A DNA stretch of 64,000 bases from Winogradskyella sp. J14-2 (GCF_001971725.1 NZ_CP019388.1:2746501-2810500), one strand, 5' to 3'. Shown: positions 47,301 through 56,333, counted from the stretch's first letter. Made by a program: numbers and translations. Notes: generated by a model not told the origin, from the sequence alone.

Positions 47301-50300
47301 AAATGGAATACCAGGAAGCACATATACTATTTCATATACAACTACAGGTGTTTGCTCAAATACTCAATCTGTAACATTTGATGTTTTACAAGAAGAAGAC
47401 GCCAGCTTTAATGTTTCACCTACATGCGATGGCGGTGAAGTAACTGTAATAGGTGATTTAGGTGGTACGTTTAGCTTTAATACAATACCCTCAGATGCTG
47501 CAATTATAGATATAAATACAGGTGATGTTACTAATGGTACACCAGGTGAAACTTATACCATTGAGTATGTAACTTCTGGTGCTTGCCCAAATAATAGTAT
47601 TATAACTTTTACTGCTAACCCTTTACCCACGTTAGTATCTCCATTACCGTTAGAGGTATGCGACGACGGAACACCAGACGGATTTACGGCGATAGATTTA
47701 AACGTTAAGAATGGTGAGATCAGTGGCAATAATCCAACCTATACGGTAAGTTATTATTTTGATCTGGCGGATGCAGAATCAGGGTTAAATCCCTTAGCGA
47801 TACCATACACCAACGTTAGCAATCCACAGACTATTTTCGTACGCGTAGAGGACAACGCAACAGGTTGTTACGACACCACGACCATGGTATTGGAAGTACA
47901 ACAGGCGCCAGTAGCCAACACCCCAACACCGTTGTATTATTGCGATCCGGACAATGATGGCTTTGGTGTATTTGATTTAACAGCAGCCGATAACGAGATT
48001 ACCGGAGGGGCAGCAGGTCTAACGGTAACATATCACGAGACCTTTGCCAATGCAGACAATAATGTGGACGCTATAGACACTACAACGAGCTATAATAATA
48101 TAGTTGAAGGCGCCCAATTACTCTATGCAAGAGTAGAGAGTGAAACGATTGCCACCGATTGTGCCACCATTGTAGAATTAGCGTTATTTGTAGAAGAGAC
48201 CCCTCAAATTATAGTGCCGTCGGCATTAGAAGTATGTGATGATGACACAGATGGTTTTGCACAGTTTGATTTAACGAGTAAGGAAGATGAGCTGTTAAAC
48301 GGTGCAGCGCCTTCAGATTACGATATAACGTATTACCAGACAGAGCTCAATGCCAACGACGCCAACAATCCAATCGCAAACCCGACCGCCTACACCAATA
48401 CGATAGCAGAGATGGATGAAGTGTGGGTACGTGTAGAAGACCCAGATACCACAGGCGGTTGTTACAAGGTAACACGCTTAGAGCTCATCGTAAACCCATT
48501 ACCAGTATTGGTTCAGTCAGCGCCATTGGTGTTGTGTGATGCCCTAACCTTAGGGGATGAACAAGAAGCCTTCACGCTTGAAGATGCTAATGCCGAGATA
48601 CTGAACGGACAGACAGGAATCACACTGACCTATTATGAGACCCAGCAAGATGCGAATGATGCAGAAAACCCAATAGCGAGTCCATATGTCAATACAATGA
48701 ATGCACAGACGATTTACGTACGAGGGGAAAATGATGTTACGGGCTGTTACAGTACGATAACCCTCACGTTACGAGTAGACCCAATACCATCACCAAGCCC
48801 AGACCCAGATCCAATCGAGGTCTGTGACGATGACAATGATGGTTTTGCGGAGTTCGATCTGGAGGTCCGTACGGTAGAGATCACCAATGGTGAGGCAGAT
48901 GTGGTTATCACCTACCATGAGACTGAGGAAGAGGCCGAACAAGGGGTTAATGCCATCACAGGGTTATATACCAACATTGTAGCCAATACCCAAATGATTT
49001 ATGTGCGTTCAGAAAGTACGATTACAGGGTGTTACAGTTTAACACAAAGCACATTAGAGCTCGTTGTAGTACCATCGCCAGAAGTACCGACCAATCTAGC
49101 GCCGATAGAAATCTGTGATGCTAACGCTGACGGTTTTGCACAATTTGATTTAAACCAGCAAGAAGCTGTAATTTTAGGCACACAAGACCCATCAGAGGTA
49201 GAGTTAACCTACCATGTAACAGCAGCAGATGCAACGGCAGGGAATAACCCAATAATAAACACGGGTAATTATACCAACACTGTCAACCCACAGATCATCT
49301 ATGTAAGGTTATCCAACCCGAGCACAGGCTGTCAAGACACAGGTGCGTTTGAGATCATCGTGCAATTACCACCAGAGCCAGTACAGCCAACACCTTTAGA
49401 GCTGTGCGATGACCTAGATGAAGACCCAGGCGATGAGATCACCGTATTTGATTTAACAGTAAAAGACTCTGAAATCACCAACGGTAACGCAAGTTGGTCA
49501 GTAGCCTATTATGAGACCAGTGCAGATGCGCAATTGCAGACCAATGCCATAGCAGACCCAACGCAGTATACCAACACCTCGGTAAATGGACTTCCGGCGA
49601 ATCCGCAGACCTTATATGTTGTAGTTACCGATACCGATACAGGATGTGTAGCCTTTACGACAATGACCATACGCGTATTGCCAAATCCAACACCAACGCC
49701 AAGCGACCAAATTCCAGACTTAGAGTTGTGTGATGATATCAATACAGGAGATGGAGTAGAAGTGTTCGATTTAACGCAAAACGAAGTATTGATTTTAAAT
49801 GGTGAAAATGGGGTAACGCCAACCTACCATGAGAGTTCAGAAGATGCCTATGCAGGGGATAATGCCATAGCAGACCCAACACAGTACACCAATGTAGACA
49901 TACCAGAACAGGACATTTACGTAAGAGTCACCAACAATGCAACCGGTTGTTATGCTGTAGTTAGCTTTACAATATTTGTGCACCCATTACCAGAGGTAGT
50001 GGCCGTAACGGACTTTATACAGTGCGAACTGAATACAGACGGAATAGATAATTTTGACTTAACAACAAAAGATGAAGAAGTCCTAAACGGACAAGATCCA
50101 ACACGTTATATCGTCACCTACCATGAGACCTTGGCAGATGCTGAAGCAGAGATGAACGCGCTTGTAAGTCCGTACACCAACACAAGCAATCCCCAAGAGC
50201 TCTATGTAACCATTACAGACAACGTAACGGGATGTTCTATAAGTACACAGCGCTTTAATCTACAAGTAGATGAAGCAGCACAAGCCAATCCAGATATGGT

Positions 50301-51612
50301 AGATCTAACCTATGAGGAATGTGATGATGATATAGAGAACGATTTGGACCCAAGTAACGACAGTACACAGTTTACCTTATCAACACAAGATGCGTTTGTG
50401 TTAGACGGACAAGATCCGGCAAATTATATAGTAACTTATTATGCAACAGAAGCCGATGCTAATTTAAACGTAAACCCATTGCCAGACCTGTACGAAAATG
50501 TTGTGAACCCACAAGTGGTTTATGCAAGAGTGGATAACAATACTCAGGTCGTAATACCAATAGCCTTAGATCTAACAGCCTTAACAACGGGATTAGATTT
50601 AGACGGCGACGGTACAATAGATACCTACGACACGGATGCCGATGGTGTGTTTGATTTGATAGACGTGGACGGAGACGGACTGTCAGACGGTATCGATGCC
50701 AATGGCGACGGTCTGTTCGAGTTTGTGGATATAGATGGGGACGGCAACGGAGATCCGGTAGACCTCAACAACGATGGGGTGTTTGATAATCAGCAAGACG
50801 GATCCATATGTTACGAAGTAGCGCCACTGACACTTCAGGTAAACCCAAAGCCAAACTTCGATTTATTGGAGAGTTATATTCTATGTGTCGGCACAAACGG
50901 AACAGAGTTTTTAGATCCATTAGTATTGGACACCGAGTTGTCGGGTACCGGCTATACTTTTGAGTGGACCCTTAACGGAGAGGTCATCGCAACGGCAACA
51001 GGCCCTAGCATAATGCCAACACAGGGAGGAACCTATGGTGTTACGGTAACCGATATAGGCACCTCAATGGAGACCAACTGTGAGACCTATGATGAGACTA
51101 TTGTAGTAGAAAGTGCGCCGCCAATGCTAACCGCAAACTTTGTCACACAATTTTTTGGTGAAAATAATGTTATAGAAGCAACGGTAACGGGAATAGGGGA
51201 GTATGAGTTTAGTTTAGATGGAGGTCCCTGGGAAGACGCATTAGAAGACGGAACCATACAATTTACCAATGTATCACAAGGATTACACACGGTAACGGCA
51301 AGAGATAAGACAGGTTGTGGCATTGCTACAGAGACGGTATTTGTTGTAGATTACCCCAAGTATTTTACACCAAATGGGGATGGTATACATGAAACATGGA
51401 ACATAGAAGGTATTGGAAGTAATGCCAAAATTTATATATTTGACCGCTACGGGAAACTGTTAAAGCAGTTAAGCTCGACAGGTCAAGGATGGGACGGGAC
51501 GTTCAACGGTAACAACATGCCATCGAGCGATTACTGGTTTACGGTAGAGTACCTAGAGCCCCTGACCAACCAAACCAAAGAGTTCAAAGCCCATTTTACC
51601 TTGAAACGTTAA
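44344..51612 (+). CDS. Giant multi-module secreted adhesin-like protein with T9SS type B sorting domain
   Basis: A 2422-residue exported protein. After a signal peptide (1-19) come a CUB-like domain (about 25-137), PKD domain (160-242), P-like domain (310-446) and Ig-like unit (452-512), matching the 676-residue protein at 37714. Then follow two modules of type II (core ICD/LCDD...FDL...TYH...ADAD...GCY), five tandem modules of type I of about 75 residues (core DDASFTV..TCDG...GG.FSF...TNG.PG.TYTIEYTT), and from residue 1100 ten more type II modules of about 95-100 residues. The tenth holds an insert of Asp-rich DxDxDG-type loops at about 2083-2140. The end is a gliding-motility-associated T9SS type B C-terminal domain (YFTPNGDGIHETWNI). 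Surface export and adhesion are inferred. Base composition changes near 47,640. Confidence 0.9.
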   Translation: MKYLLTLIAVVFSSVLIAQDVNMQNGTVSQCGGVFYDSGGEFGNYGNDESFVLTICPENPGQRVILDFTEFNTQLNADVMVIYNGDSTAADAFGTFSGVTSPGLVAATEENTGGCLTIQFTSNGSANGSGWAANISCLTPCQSINSQIDSSIPTPNADGYIRVCPNEEITLNGSGIFEVDGTGATYEWDLGDGNTVSGQTAVFSYPDPGVYIVNLNIRDANTSEDPEGCPNTNLINQVIQVGTEPDFAGTVAAETTICYGESTDITGVVNPVQFINDCTPPVAEQTFLPDGSGQQYTSSIVVDCFESSQTLTDPNQLIEVCLNMEHSYSGDLDIFIEGPSGQEIRLFDQAGGGTYFGGANDDNSLAPGTGETYCFSMNASVLLEDAPTEINGTNPPNNSWVPGTYLPFESFNGLLGTQLNGTWTIRVVDNLNIDNGYIFEWYMNFDPAIQPPELSFTPVITSEEWDADPTITNTNGNIITVTPPDAGQYCYTYRAMDDFGCEYTEEVCIDVLPEIVTEAPNNLFICDTGVPPYIFDLETNTAVVLASATNASELEVTYHNSQADADADVGAITGLNAYSGADGEIIYMRVEYLNSGCYEVVSFTLNVSGQPDINPVPDLELCDDPSGDGVEEFDLSLQTVGILGAQAASDFNVTYHLSFADADSGVGALPNLYTSGNAQIFVRVESVGDSSCYNASANPVFNLVIIPRDDATFTMTPTCDGATVDAPLATPGGVFEFTGFPGVGVNIDPATGEVTGATSGLPYEVQYTTSGVCSSVFTFTFTVLTEDDASFTVIPSCDGGTANISGDVGGIFSFNPIPTDAAVIDAVTGTVTNGTPGATYTIEYTTTGTCPSTNTQDLTVLNLDNPNFTLTATCNGAVAAVTGDLGGTFELNPVPTDTAEIDPITGTITNGVSGTTYTVEYTTNGDCPQSSVQNVTVLDSDDASFTVTPTCDGATSVIDGTVGGIFSFTPDPADGAILDVTTGEVTNGIPGSTYTISYTTTGVCSNTQSVTFDVLQEEDASFNVSPTCDGGEVTVIGDLGGTFSFNTIPSDAAIIDINTGDVTNGTPGETYTIEYVTSGACPNNSIITFTANPLPTLVSPLPLEVCDDGTPDGFTAIDLNVKNGEISGNNPTYTVSYYFDLADAESGLNPLAIPYTNVSNPQTIFVRVEDNATGCYDTTTMVLEVQQAPVANTPTPLYYCDPDNDGFGVFDLTAADNEITGGAAGLTVTYHETFANADNNVDAIDTTTSYNNIVEGAQLLYARVESETIATDCATIVELALFVEETPQIIVPSALEVCDDDTDGFAQFDLTSKEDELLNGAAPSDYDITYYQTELNANDANNPIANPTAYTNTIAEMDEVWVRVEDPDTTGGCYKVTRLELIVNPLPVLVQSAPLVLCDALTLGDEQEAFTLEDANAEILNGQTGITLTYYETQQDANDAENPIASPYVNTMNAQTIYVRGENDVTGCYSTITLTLRVDPIPSPSPDPDPIEVCDDDNDGFAEFDLEVRTVEITNGEADVVITYHETEEEAEQGVNAITGLYTNIVANTQMIYVRSESTITGCYSLTQSTLELVVVPSPEVPTNLAPIEICDANADGFAQFDLNQQEAVILGTQDPSEVELTYHVTAADATAGNNPIINTGNYTNTVNPQIIYVRLSNPSTGCQDTGAFEIIVQLPPEPVQPTPLELCDDLDEDPGDEITVFDLTVKDSEITNGNASWSVAYYETSADAQLQTNAIADPTQYTNTSVNGLPANPQTLYVVVTDTDTGCVAFTTMTIRVLPNPTPTPSDQIPDLELCDDINTGDGVEVFDLTQNEVLILNGENGVTPTYHESSEDAYAGDNAIADPTQYTNVDIPEQDIYVRVTNNATGCYAVVSFTIFVHPLPEVVAVTDFIQCELNTDGIDNFDLTTKDEEVLNGQDPTRYIVTYHETLADAEAEMNALVSPYTNTSNPQELYVTITDNVTGCSISTQRFNLQVDEAAQANPDMVDLTYEECDDDIENDLDPSNDSTQFTLSTQDAFVLDGQDPANYIVTYYATEADANLNVNPLPDLYENVVNPQVVYARVDNNTQVVIPIALDLTALTTGLDLDGDGTIDTYDTDADGVFDLIDVDGDGLSDGIDANGDGLFEFVDIDGDGNGDPVDLNNDGVFDNQQDGSICYEVAPLTLQVNPKPNFDLLESYILCVGTNGTEFLDPLVLDTELSGTGYTFEWTLNGEVIATATGPSIMPTQGGTYGVTVTDIGTSMETNCETYDETIVVESAPPMLTANFVTQFFGENNVIEATVTGIGEYEFSLDGGPWEDALEDGTIQFTNVSQGLHTVTARDKTGCGIATETVFVVDYPKYFTPNGDGIHETWNIEGIGSNAKIYIFDRYGKLLKQLSSTGQGWDGTFNGNNMPSSDYWFTVEYLEPLTNQTKEFKAHFTLKR
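50587..50800 (+). repeat. Asp-rich calcium-binding-like loop repeats within the giant protein
   Basis: This DNA encodes consecutive loops such as LDLDGDGTIDTYD, DTDADGVFDLID, VDGDGLSDGIDANGDG and DIDGDGNGDPVDLNNDG, resembling thrombospondin type 3 or dockerin-like calcium loops. They interrupt the last type II module between its VYARVDN strand and its ICYEVAPLTLQV strand. Confidence 0.7.
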
Positions 51613-51630
51613 AAGAAATTATGTTAAATA

Positions 51631-51662
51631 AAAAAGCCTGAACAGTATGTTCAGGCTTTTTT
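51631..51662. terminator. Bidirectional terminator after the giant protein gene
   Basis: GCCTGAAC at 51636-51643 and GTTCAGGC at 51649-51656 form a perfect stem flanked by A5 on the left and T6 on the right, so it can serve both the giant gene and the convergent FadL-like gene. Confidence 0.9.
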
Positions 51663-51683
51663 GTGATTGTCAATGTTCTGTAA

Positions 51684-53204
51684 TTAAATTTTAAATCCAA
51701 AAGTTAAAATAATATCTGTAAACTTGGATTGAAATTCTGCTGAGTCAGTAAGGCCGACATTATATAATTGGTAATTTGTATCACGTTGGGCCTGACTAAA
51801 AGCTAAATCAAGATTTAGACTTCCAAAATTATACCCTAGGCCAAGTGAATATCCGGTTAAATCACCAAAAAAAGTATCATCCTTATAAGGGCTTTCTTCA
51901 AATCGGTAACCACCTCTAAAGCTTAGTTGTTTATATCGGTACTCGCCACCAATTCTATAAGAACTTGCTGTAGCTAAAGCATTATTAATAGAGCTATTTA
52001 ATGCTGAAAAAAACATATCAGAAGCTGGTCTAAATTTAACCCCACTAAAGTCTTTAATGGTATAATCAAAACTAATCAATCCTTTTTTACCAAAAACATA
52101 AGCTAAACTTCCAGTAAGCTTTGAAGGTGTTTGTAATCTATATTCAGGGAAAATATTAACCACGTTTGGATTTATAATTGTATTGCCTTCAGTTGTGCTC
52201 GAGGTCGCTAGATATTGAGAGGTTTCTTCAGATATTCTAAACCAAGTAGGTGAATTATAAGATAGGCCAACTCTAAACTCTTCAGTGATTTTAGCAATTC
52301 CACCTAACTGAAAAGAGAAACCGTTTCCTGTTGTTAGAAGATTATTTTCAAAATCAACATTTGTAATGGTTGAGTTTTCGTTTGAGTTACTTTCGTTTAA
52401 AAATGTACTTCTTTCATAGTTAATAAAATGAGCGTTAAGATTAACTCCCAGAAATATTTTATCCTCATAACTTGTCGCCAAATTAAATGCTAATTTTCCA
52501 TTATAACCTCTACTTGAATAAAAGAACTCTTGGTTAAAATTTGTTCCATTTAGATCTATATTTGAGGTATAGGCAGTATTCTCATCTGTGTTTTCAACTG
52601 GGTCAATTATAAATCCTTCAAAACCTAAAAAAGCTTGTTGATTTCTAAATCCATATAAAGAACCAATTTCAGAGTACGCTTGAGGTATCGTTTCATCAGG
52701 AAAAGCGGAAATTTCATCAAGCCTTAAATTTTGAGCATTTGATAGAAAATAACTTCCTATAGTATTATTTGGATTAATTCCTCTAGCCATCCAATCTTCA
52801 TCAAAATCAGCGGATCTATCGTATGCAGCGCCTAGTGTGAATTTTTTCCATGGTGAACTTTCATTTCTATTTGCAAAAACAAATGTTGCTCCAAGCTGAT
52901 TCAAATCAAAATTATGATTTGAAGAGTTTGTAAATCCGCTGAAATAATTGATGTCATCATTCTTATTAAAAATACCAACAGAAATTGAGGCATGACTATT
53001 GTTAAAAATAGCAGATCCTGCTGGGTTTATATTCACGGCCGACATATCGCCACCAAGTGCACCAAAGGCGCCACTCATAGCTCTAAAACGAGCTGTTCCT
53101 TGAATTTCATCCATAGAATAGCGAACGGCGTCAGATAAATCTTGTCCCAGAATATAAGAAGTACTCGCTAGGCCTATGCATAATAACATAAGTAATTTTT
53201 TCAT
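51684..53204 (-). CDS. OmpP1/FadL-family outer-membrane transport protein
   Basis: A 506-residue outer-membrane beta-barrel of the FadL/TodX/OmpP1 family, which lets hydrophobic molecules such as fatty acids or aromatics cross the outer membrane. It has a signal peptide (LGQD, residue 21) and the family N-terminal hatch motif DAVRYSMDEIQGTARFRAMSGAFGALGGDMSAVNINPAGSA, of which GALGGD and NPAG are diagnostic. The C-terminus (DIILTFGFKI) ends with barrel-strand sequence. It is 35 bp downstream of the Trp/Gly-rich lipoprotein gene, on the same strand. Substrate specificity is not evident. Confidence 0.92.
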   Translation of the reverse strand: MKKLLMLLCIGLASTSYILGQDLSDAVRYSMDEIQGTARFRAMSGAFGALGGDMSAVNINPAGSAIFNNSHASISVGIFNKNDDINYFSGFTNSSNHNFDLNQLGATFVFANRNESSPWKKFTLGAAYDRSADFDEDWMARGINPNNTIGSYFLSNAQNLRLDEISAFPDETIPQAYSEIGSLYGFRNQQAFLGFEGFIIDPVENTDENTAYTSNIDLNGTNFNQEFFYSSRGYNGKLAFNLATSYEDKIFLGVNLNAHFINYERSTFLNESNSNENSTITNVDFENNLLTTGNGFSFQLGGIAKITEEFRVGLSYNSPTWFRISEETSQYLATSSTTEGNTIINPNVVNIFPEYRLQTPSKLTGSLAYVFGKKGLISFDYTIKDFSGVKFRPASDMFFSALNSSINNALATASSYRIGGEYRYKQLSFRGGYRFEESPYKDDTFFGDLTGYSLGLGYNFGSLNLDLAFSQAQRDTNYQLYNVGLTDSAEFQSKFTDIILTFGFKI

Positions 53205-53239
53205 AAGTTAATTATTTAAAGGAATTTAAAACTAAAGTG

Positions 53240-54298
53240 CTATCCTCTACCTCGTCTACCACCACCAGAGCGTACACCACCAGATGACCTTGAGCTTCCC
53301 CCAGATCTCATACTACCCGATGATCTCGATGAAGAACCCCGTGACGATCTTACTGAACCAGACGATCTAGAGCTTCTTGAAGATCTCATTGTTCCAGATG
53401 ATCTACTGCTTCTTGTAGATCTTGTGGCTCTTGATGATCTTGTTGTGGTAGGCCTTGTCATTCTACTATTAGATGATCTAGATGAAGAATTTCTTATAGT
53501 GCCATTTCTGGATGAGCGAATCGCTGAGTTAGATCTCCTAGCGCTGGTACGTGAAGCATCTCGCGATAGTCGGTTTGTAAAATAATCTCTTCTAGATAGA
53601 GCAGAATTACTTCTACTAGATCTGTTTAGGTAACTATTATTTAGTACAGAGCCCCTTCTTCCACCATTAAAGGCATAACGATTACCTCTGTAATAACCAT
53701 TCCAGCCCCAATTATTCCAACCATTGCCCCATCCAGGGCCCCAGCCCCAATTGTTCCAGCCTAAGCCCCAGCCTGCATTCCAGCCCCAGTTGTTCCAACC
53801 TAAGCCCCAACCTGCATTCCAGCCCCAAGGTCGTCCCCAACCCCAGTTATTCCAGCCCCAACCAGCGTTCCAAAGCCATGGATCGTTCCAACCTAACCAG
53901 CCGTTATCTATAATGTTAATGGTAACATTATCGTTATTTTGTCCCCAGCCACCATAGGCAGGTCTTTCTTCAATAGTGTCTTGTGTATTATTTAAGTAAT
54001 TACCTTCATAAGAATCTACATCTGTAAAAATTTCATTATTTTCTCTAGCAGCATCTATTTGGGCAGCATTTTCAGCAAAATAATTCTTGTAATAATCAGA
54101 ACCAGAAGAAGAAGTGGTTGCTACTGGTTGTTCAACAACAGTTGTTCCATAATTTTCATTATTTCCATTTTCGGACGAATATATACCGTCATCATCGTAA
54201 CCTACATATTGAAAAGAACCACATGACGTTAACACGGCAATTAAACCGATTGCAACAAAAAATGGCAATTTGTGTTTTGTAATAGTTTTAAATTGCAT
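53240..54298 (-). CDS. Trp/Gly/Asn-repeat and RS-rich lipoprotein
   Basis: A 352-residue predicted lipoprotein (VLTSC, Cys26) with no family I can name. After an acidic, Asn/Tyr-rich segment comes a tryptophan-rich tract (about residues 118-209) built of WGW/WNNWG units, including two tandem copies of the 13-residue unit WNAGWGLGWNNWG. I count about 23 Trp in roughly 92 residues. From about residue 225 to the end the protein is dominated by Arg-Ser pairs and Gly (RSSRSSGTMRSSRSS-like), giving a strongly basic tail. Such low-complexity proteins recur in Flavobacteriia. It precedes the FadL-like gene by 35 bp and may be co-transcribed, while proS is divergent. Confidence 0.8.
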   Translation of the reverse strand: MQFKTITKHKLPFFVAIGLIAVLTSCGSFQYVGYDDDGIYSSENGNNENYGTTVVEQPVATTSSSGSDYYKNYFAENAAQIDAARENNEIFTDVDSYEGNYLNNTQDTIEERPAYGGWGQNNDNVTINIIDNGWLGWNDPWLWNAGWGWNNWGWGRPWGWNAGWGLGWNNWGWNAGWGLGWNNWGWGPGWGNGWNNWGWNGYYRGNRYAFNGGRRGSVLNNSYLNRSSRSNSALSRRDYFTNRLSRDASRTSARRSNSAIRSSRNGTIRNSSSRSSNSRMTRPTTTRSSRATRSTRSSRSSGTMRSSRSSRSSGSVRSSRGSSSRSSGSMRSGGSSRSSGGVRSGGGRRGRG

Positions 54299-54398
54299 AT
54301 CTCTTATATTTTATTGTTGAACATAGCAAAAATAGTTAGTTTTGCGAAACTATTTTTTTATTTAACATAGTCACAATATTTGTGCCAAAACTTTGAAA

Positions 54399-55877
54399 AT
54401 GAGTAAAAATCTTACTACAAGGGCTGAAGATTATTCAAAATGGTATAATGAGTTGGTTGTAAAGGCCGATTTAGCTGAAAATTCTGCTGTTCGTGGATGT
54501 ATGGTTATCAAACCTTATGGTTATGCAATTTGGGAGAAAATGCAGGCAGAGCTAGATAGAATGTTTAAAGAAACAGGGCATCAAAATGCTTATTTTCCTT
54601 TATTCGTTCCAAAAAGTTTATTTGAAGCTGAAGAGAAAAATGCAGAGGGTTTTGCCAAAGAGTGCGCTGTAGTAACCCATTATAGATTACAGTCGGATCC
54701 CGATAATAAAGGTAAGCTTAGAGTAGACCCAAATGCTAAACTTGAAGAAGAACTTGTTGTTAGACCAACCAGCGAAGCGATAATTTGGAATACATATAGA
54801 GGATGGATTCAAAGTTATAGAGATTTGCCAATTTTGGTAAACCAATGGGCAAATGTTGTACGCTGGGAAATGAGAACCAGATTATTTTTAAGAACAGCTG
54901 AGTTTTTGTGGCAAGAGGGACATACAGCCCATGCAACCAAAGAAGAGGCGATTGCCGAGACTATACAGATGAATAACGTCTATGCTCAGTTTGTTGAGAA
55001 TTTTATGGCGATACCTGTTATTCAAGGTATAAAAACAGAGAGTGAACGCTTTGCTGGTGCCGAAGATACCTATTGTATAGAAGCCTTAATGCAAGATGGA
55101 AAAGCTCTACAAGCTGGGACATCGCACTTTTTAGGACAAAATTTTGCTGAAGCTTTTGATGTTAAATTTACTAATAAAGAAGGAAAACTAGATTATGTTT
55201 GGGCCACGTCTTGGGGAGTTTCTACGCGATTGATGGGTGCTTTAATTATGACGCATAGCGATGATAAGGGTTTGGTGTTACCACCTAATCTGGCTCCGCA
55301 TCAGGTAGTGATAGTTCCTATTTATAAAAATGAAGAACAGTTTGATGCTATAAAAAAAGTAGCAGACCAAATAATTAGTGATTTAAGAGAATTAAACATA
55401 AGAGTAAAATTTGATGCTAGAGACACATTGCGTCCTGGTGCGAAATTTGCACAGCACGAATTACAAGGTGTGCCACTTAGAATTGCTATTGGGCCAAAGG
55501 ATTTAGAAAACGAAACTGTAGAATTAGCTCGAAGAGATACTTTTACTAAAGAGACTGTAATTTTAGATAGAGTTAATGTAGTTGTTGAAGATTTGCTTGA
55601 GGAAATTCAAGAGAGTTTATTCAACAAAGCTTTAAGTTTTAGAAATTCTCATATTACAGAGGTCAATAGTTTTGAAGAGTTTAAAAAAGTGCTAGAAACG
55701 AAATTAGGTTTTGTTTCCGCTCATTGGGATGGCACGGCAGAAACTGAGCAAAAGATAAAGGAGCTAACAAAAGCAACTATTAGATGCATACCTTTAGACA
55801 ATAAAAAAGAAGAAGGAAAGTGCGTGTTTACTGGTAACCCATCCAATCAGCGCGTATTGTTTGCCAAGGCATATTAA
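54399..55877 (+). CDS. proS: Prolyl-tRNA synthetase (short archaeal/eukaryotic-like form)
   Basis: A 492-residue class II synthetase charging tRNA-Pro. It is the short ProRS form without the bacterial editing (INS) domain. Motif 1 is near [14 protein letters not shown], motif 2 includes [25 protein letters not shown], and motif 3 lies in [20 protein letters not shown]. An anticodon-binding domain ([13 protein letters not shown]) and a C-terminal domain ending [19 protein letters not shown] follow; the expected zinc-ligand cysteines are partly present. A TTG at 54393 would add two residues, but the ATG at 54399 is preferred. Confidence 0.97.
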   Translation: MSKNLTTRAEDYSKWYNELVVKADLAENSAVRGCMVIKPYGYAIWEKMQAELDRMFKETGHQNAYFPLFVPKSLFEAEEKNAEGFAKECAVVTHYRLQSDPDNKGKLRVDPNAKLEEELVVRPTSEAIIWNTYRGWIQSYRDLPILVNQWANVVRWEMRTRLFLRTAEFLWQEGHTAHATKEEAIAETIQMNNVYAQFVENFMAIPVIQGIKTESERFAGAEDTYCIEALMQDGKALQAGTSHFLGQNFAEAFDVKFTNKEGKLDYVWATSWGVSTRLMGALIMTHSDDKGLVLPPNLAPHQVVIVPIYKNEEQFDAIKKVADQIISDLRELNIRVKFDARDTLRPGAKFAQHELQGVPLRIAIGPKDLENETVELARRDTFTKETVILDRVNVVVEDLLEEIQESLFNKALSFRNSHITEVNSFEEFKKVLETKLGFVSAHWDGTAETEQKIKELTKATIRCIPLDNKKEEGKCVFTGNPSNQRVLFAKAY

Positions 55878-55905
55878 AAATTTTTTAAAAAAAATTAATT
55901 AGTTG

Positions 55906-55935
55906 TTGCAACATTTAAAAATAGTTGTATTTTTG
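55906..55935 (+). promoter_or_regulatory. Promoter of tRNA-Glu and rpsT
   Basis: TTG at 55906-55908 and TATTTTTG at 55928-55935 are 19 bp apart, an excellent match to the Bacteroidota -33/-7 arrangement, placing initiation near 55940. Confidence 0.75.
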
Positions 55936-55985
55936 CATCCGCAATGGAAACATTGTTGGTTCATTAAATAAATAAATAACCAAAT

Positions 55986-56057
55986 GGCCCGTTCGTCTAT
56001 CGGCTAGGACGCCAGGTTTTCATCCTGGTAAGAGGGGTTCGATTCCCCTACGGGCTA
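55986..56057 (+). tRNA. tRNA-Glu (anticodon TTC)
   Basis: A 72-nt cloverleaf without encoded CCA. The acceptor arm GGCCCGT pairs with ACGGGCT (first pair G-U). The anticodon stem CCAGG/CCTGG encloses the loop TTTTCAT, giving anticodon TTC for Glu. The T arm AGGGG-TTCGATT-CCCCT is canonical. The gene is 25 bp ahead of rpsT and probably shares its transcript. Confidence 0.97.
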
Positions 56058-56081
56058 CAATTTTTAATTAGAAAAAATAAA

Positions 56082-56333
56082 ATGGCAAATCATAAGTCAG
56101 CATTAAAAAGAATTAGAAGTAGCGAAAAAAAAAGAGTGCTAAACAGATATCAGCATAAAACTACGCGTAATGCTGTAAAAAAATTACGTGAGTTAACAGA
56201 TGCTAAGGAAGCACAAAACATGTTACCTTCGGTAATTAGCATGATTGATAAGTTGGCTAAGAAAAATATTATACACTCTAATAAGGCTGGCAATTTAAAG
56301 TCTCAGTTAACTAAACATGTTGCCGCATTATAA
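56082..56333 (+). CDS. rpsT: 30S ribosomal protein S20
   Basis: An 83-residue basic ribosomal protein, a primary 16S rRNA binder. MANHKSALKRIRSSEKKRVLNRY is the standard N-terminus, and the KKNIIHSNKAGNLKSQLTKHV end is also typical. The length is usual. It follows tRNA-Glu closely and ends at a strong hairpin terminator. Confidence 0.98.
   Translation: MANHKSALKRIRSSEKKRVLNRYQHKTTRNAVKKLRELTDAKEAQNMLPSVISMIDKLAKKNIIHSNKAGNLKSQLTKHVAAL

Noticed and set aside
47640-50800. Regularly spaced repeats that might suggest a CRISPR array
   Set aside because: The repeat spacing is about 290-300 bp, repeats are diverged at DNA level and lie in one long reading frame, so they are protein modules.
53724-53957. 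Pro/Gln-rich plus-strand open frame opposite the Trp-rich lipoprotein
   Set aside because: It is the complement of the WNNWG repeats (TGG read as CCA), so the repetition is a by-product of the minus-strand gene.
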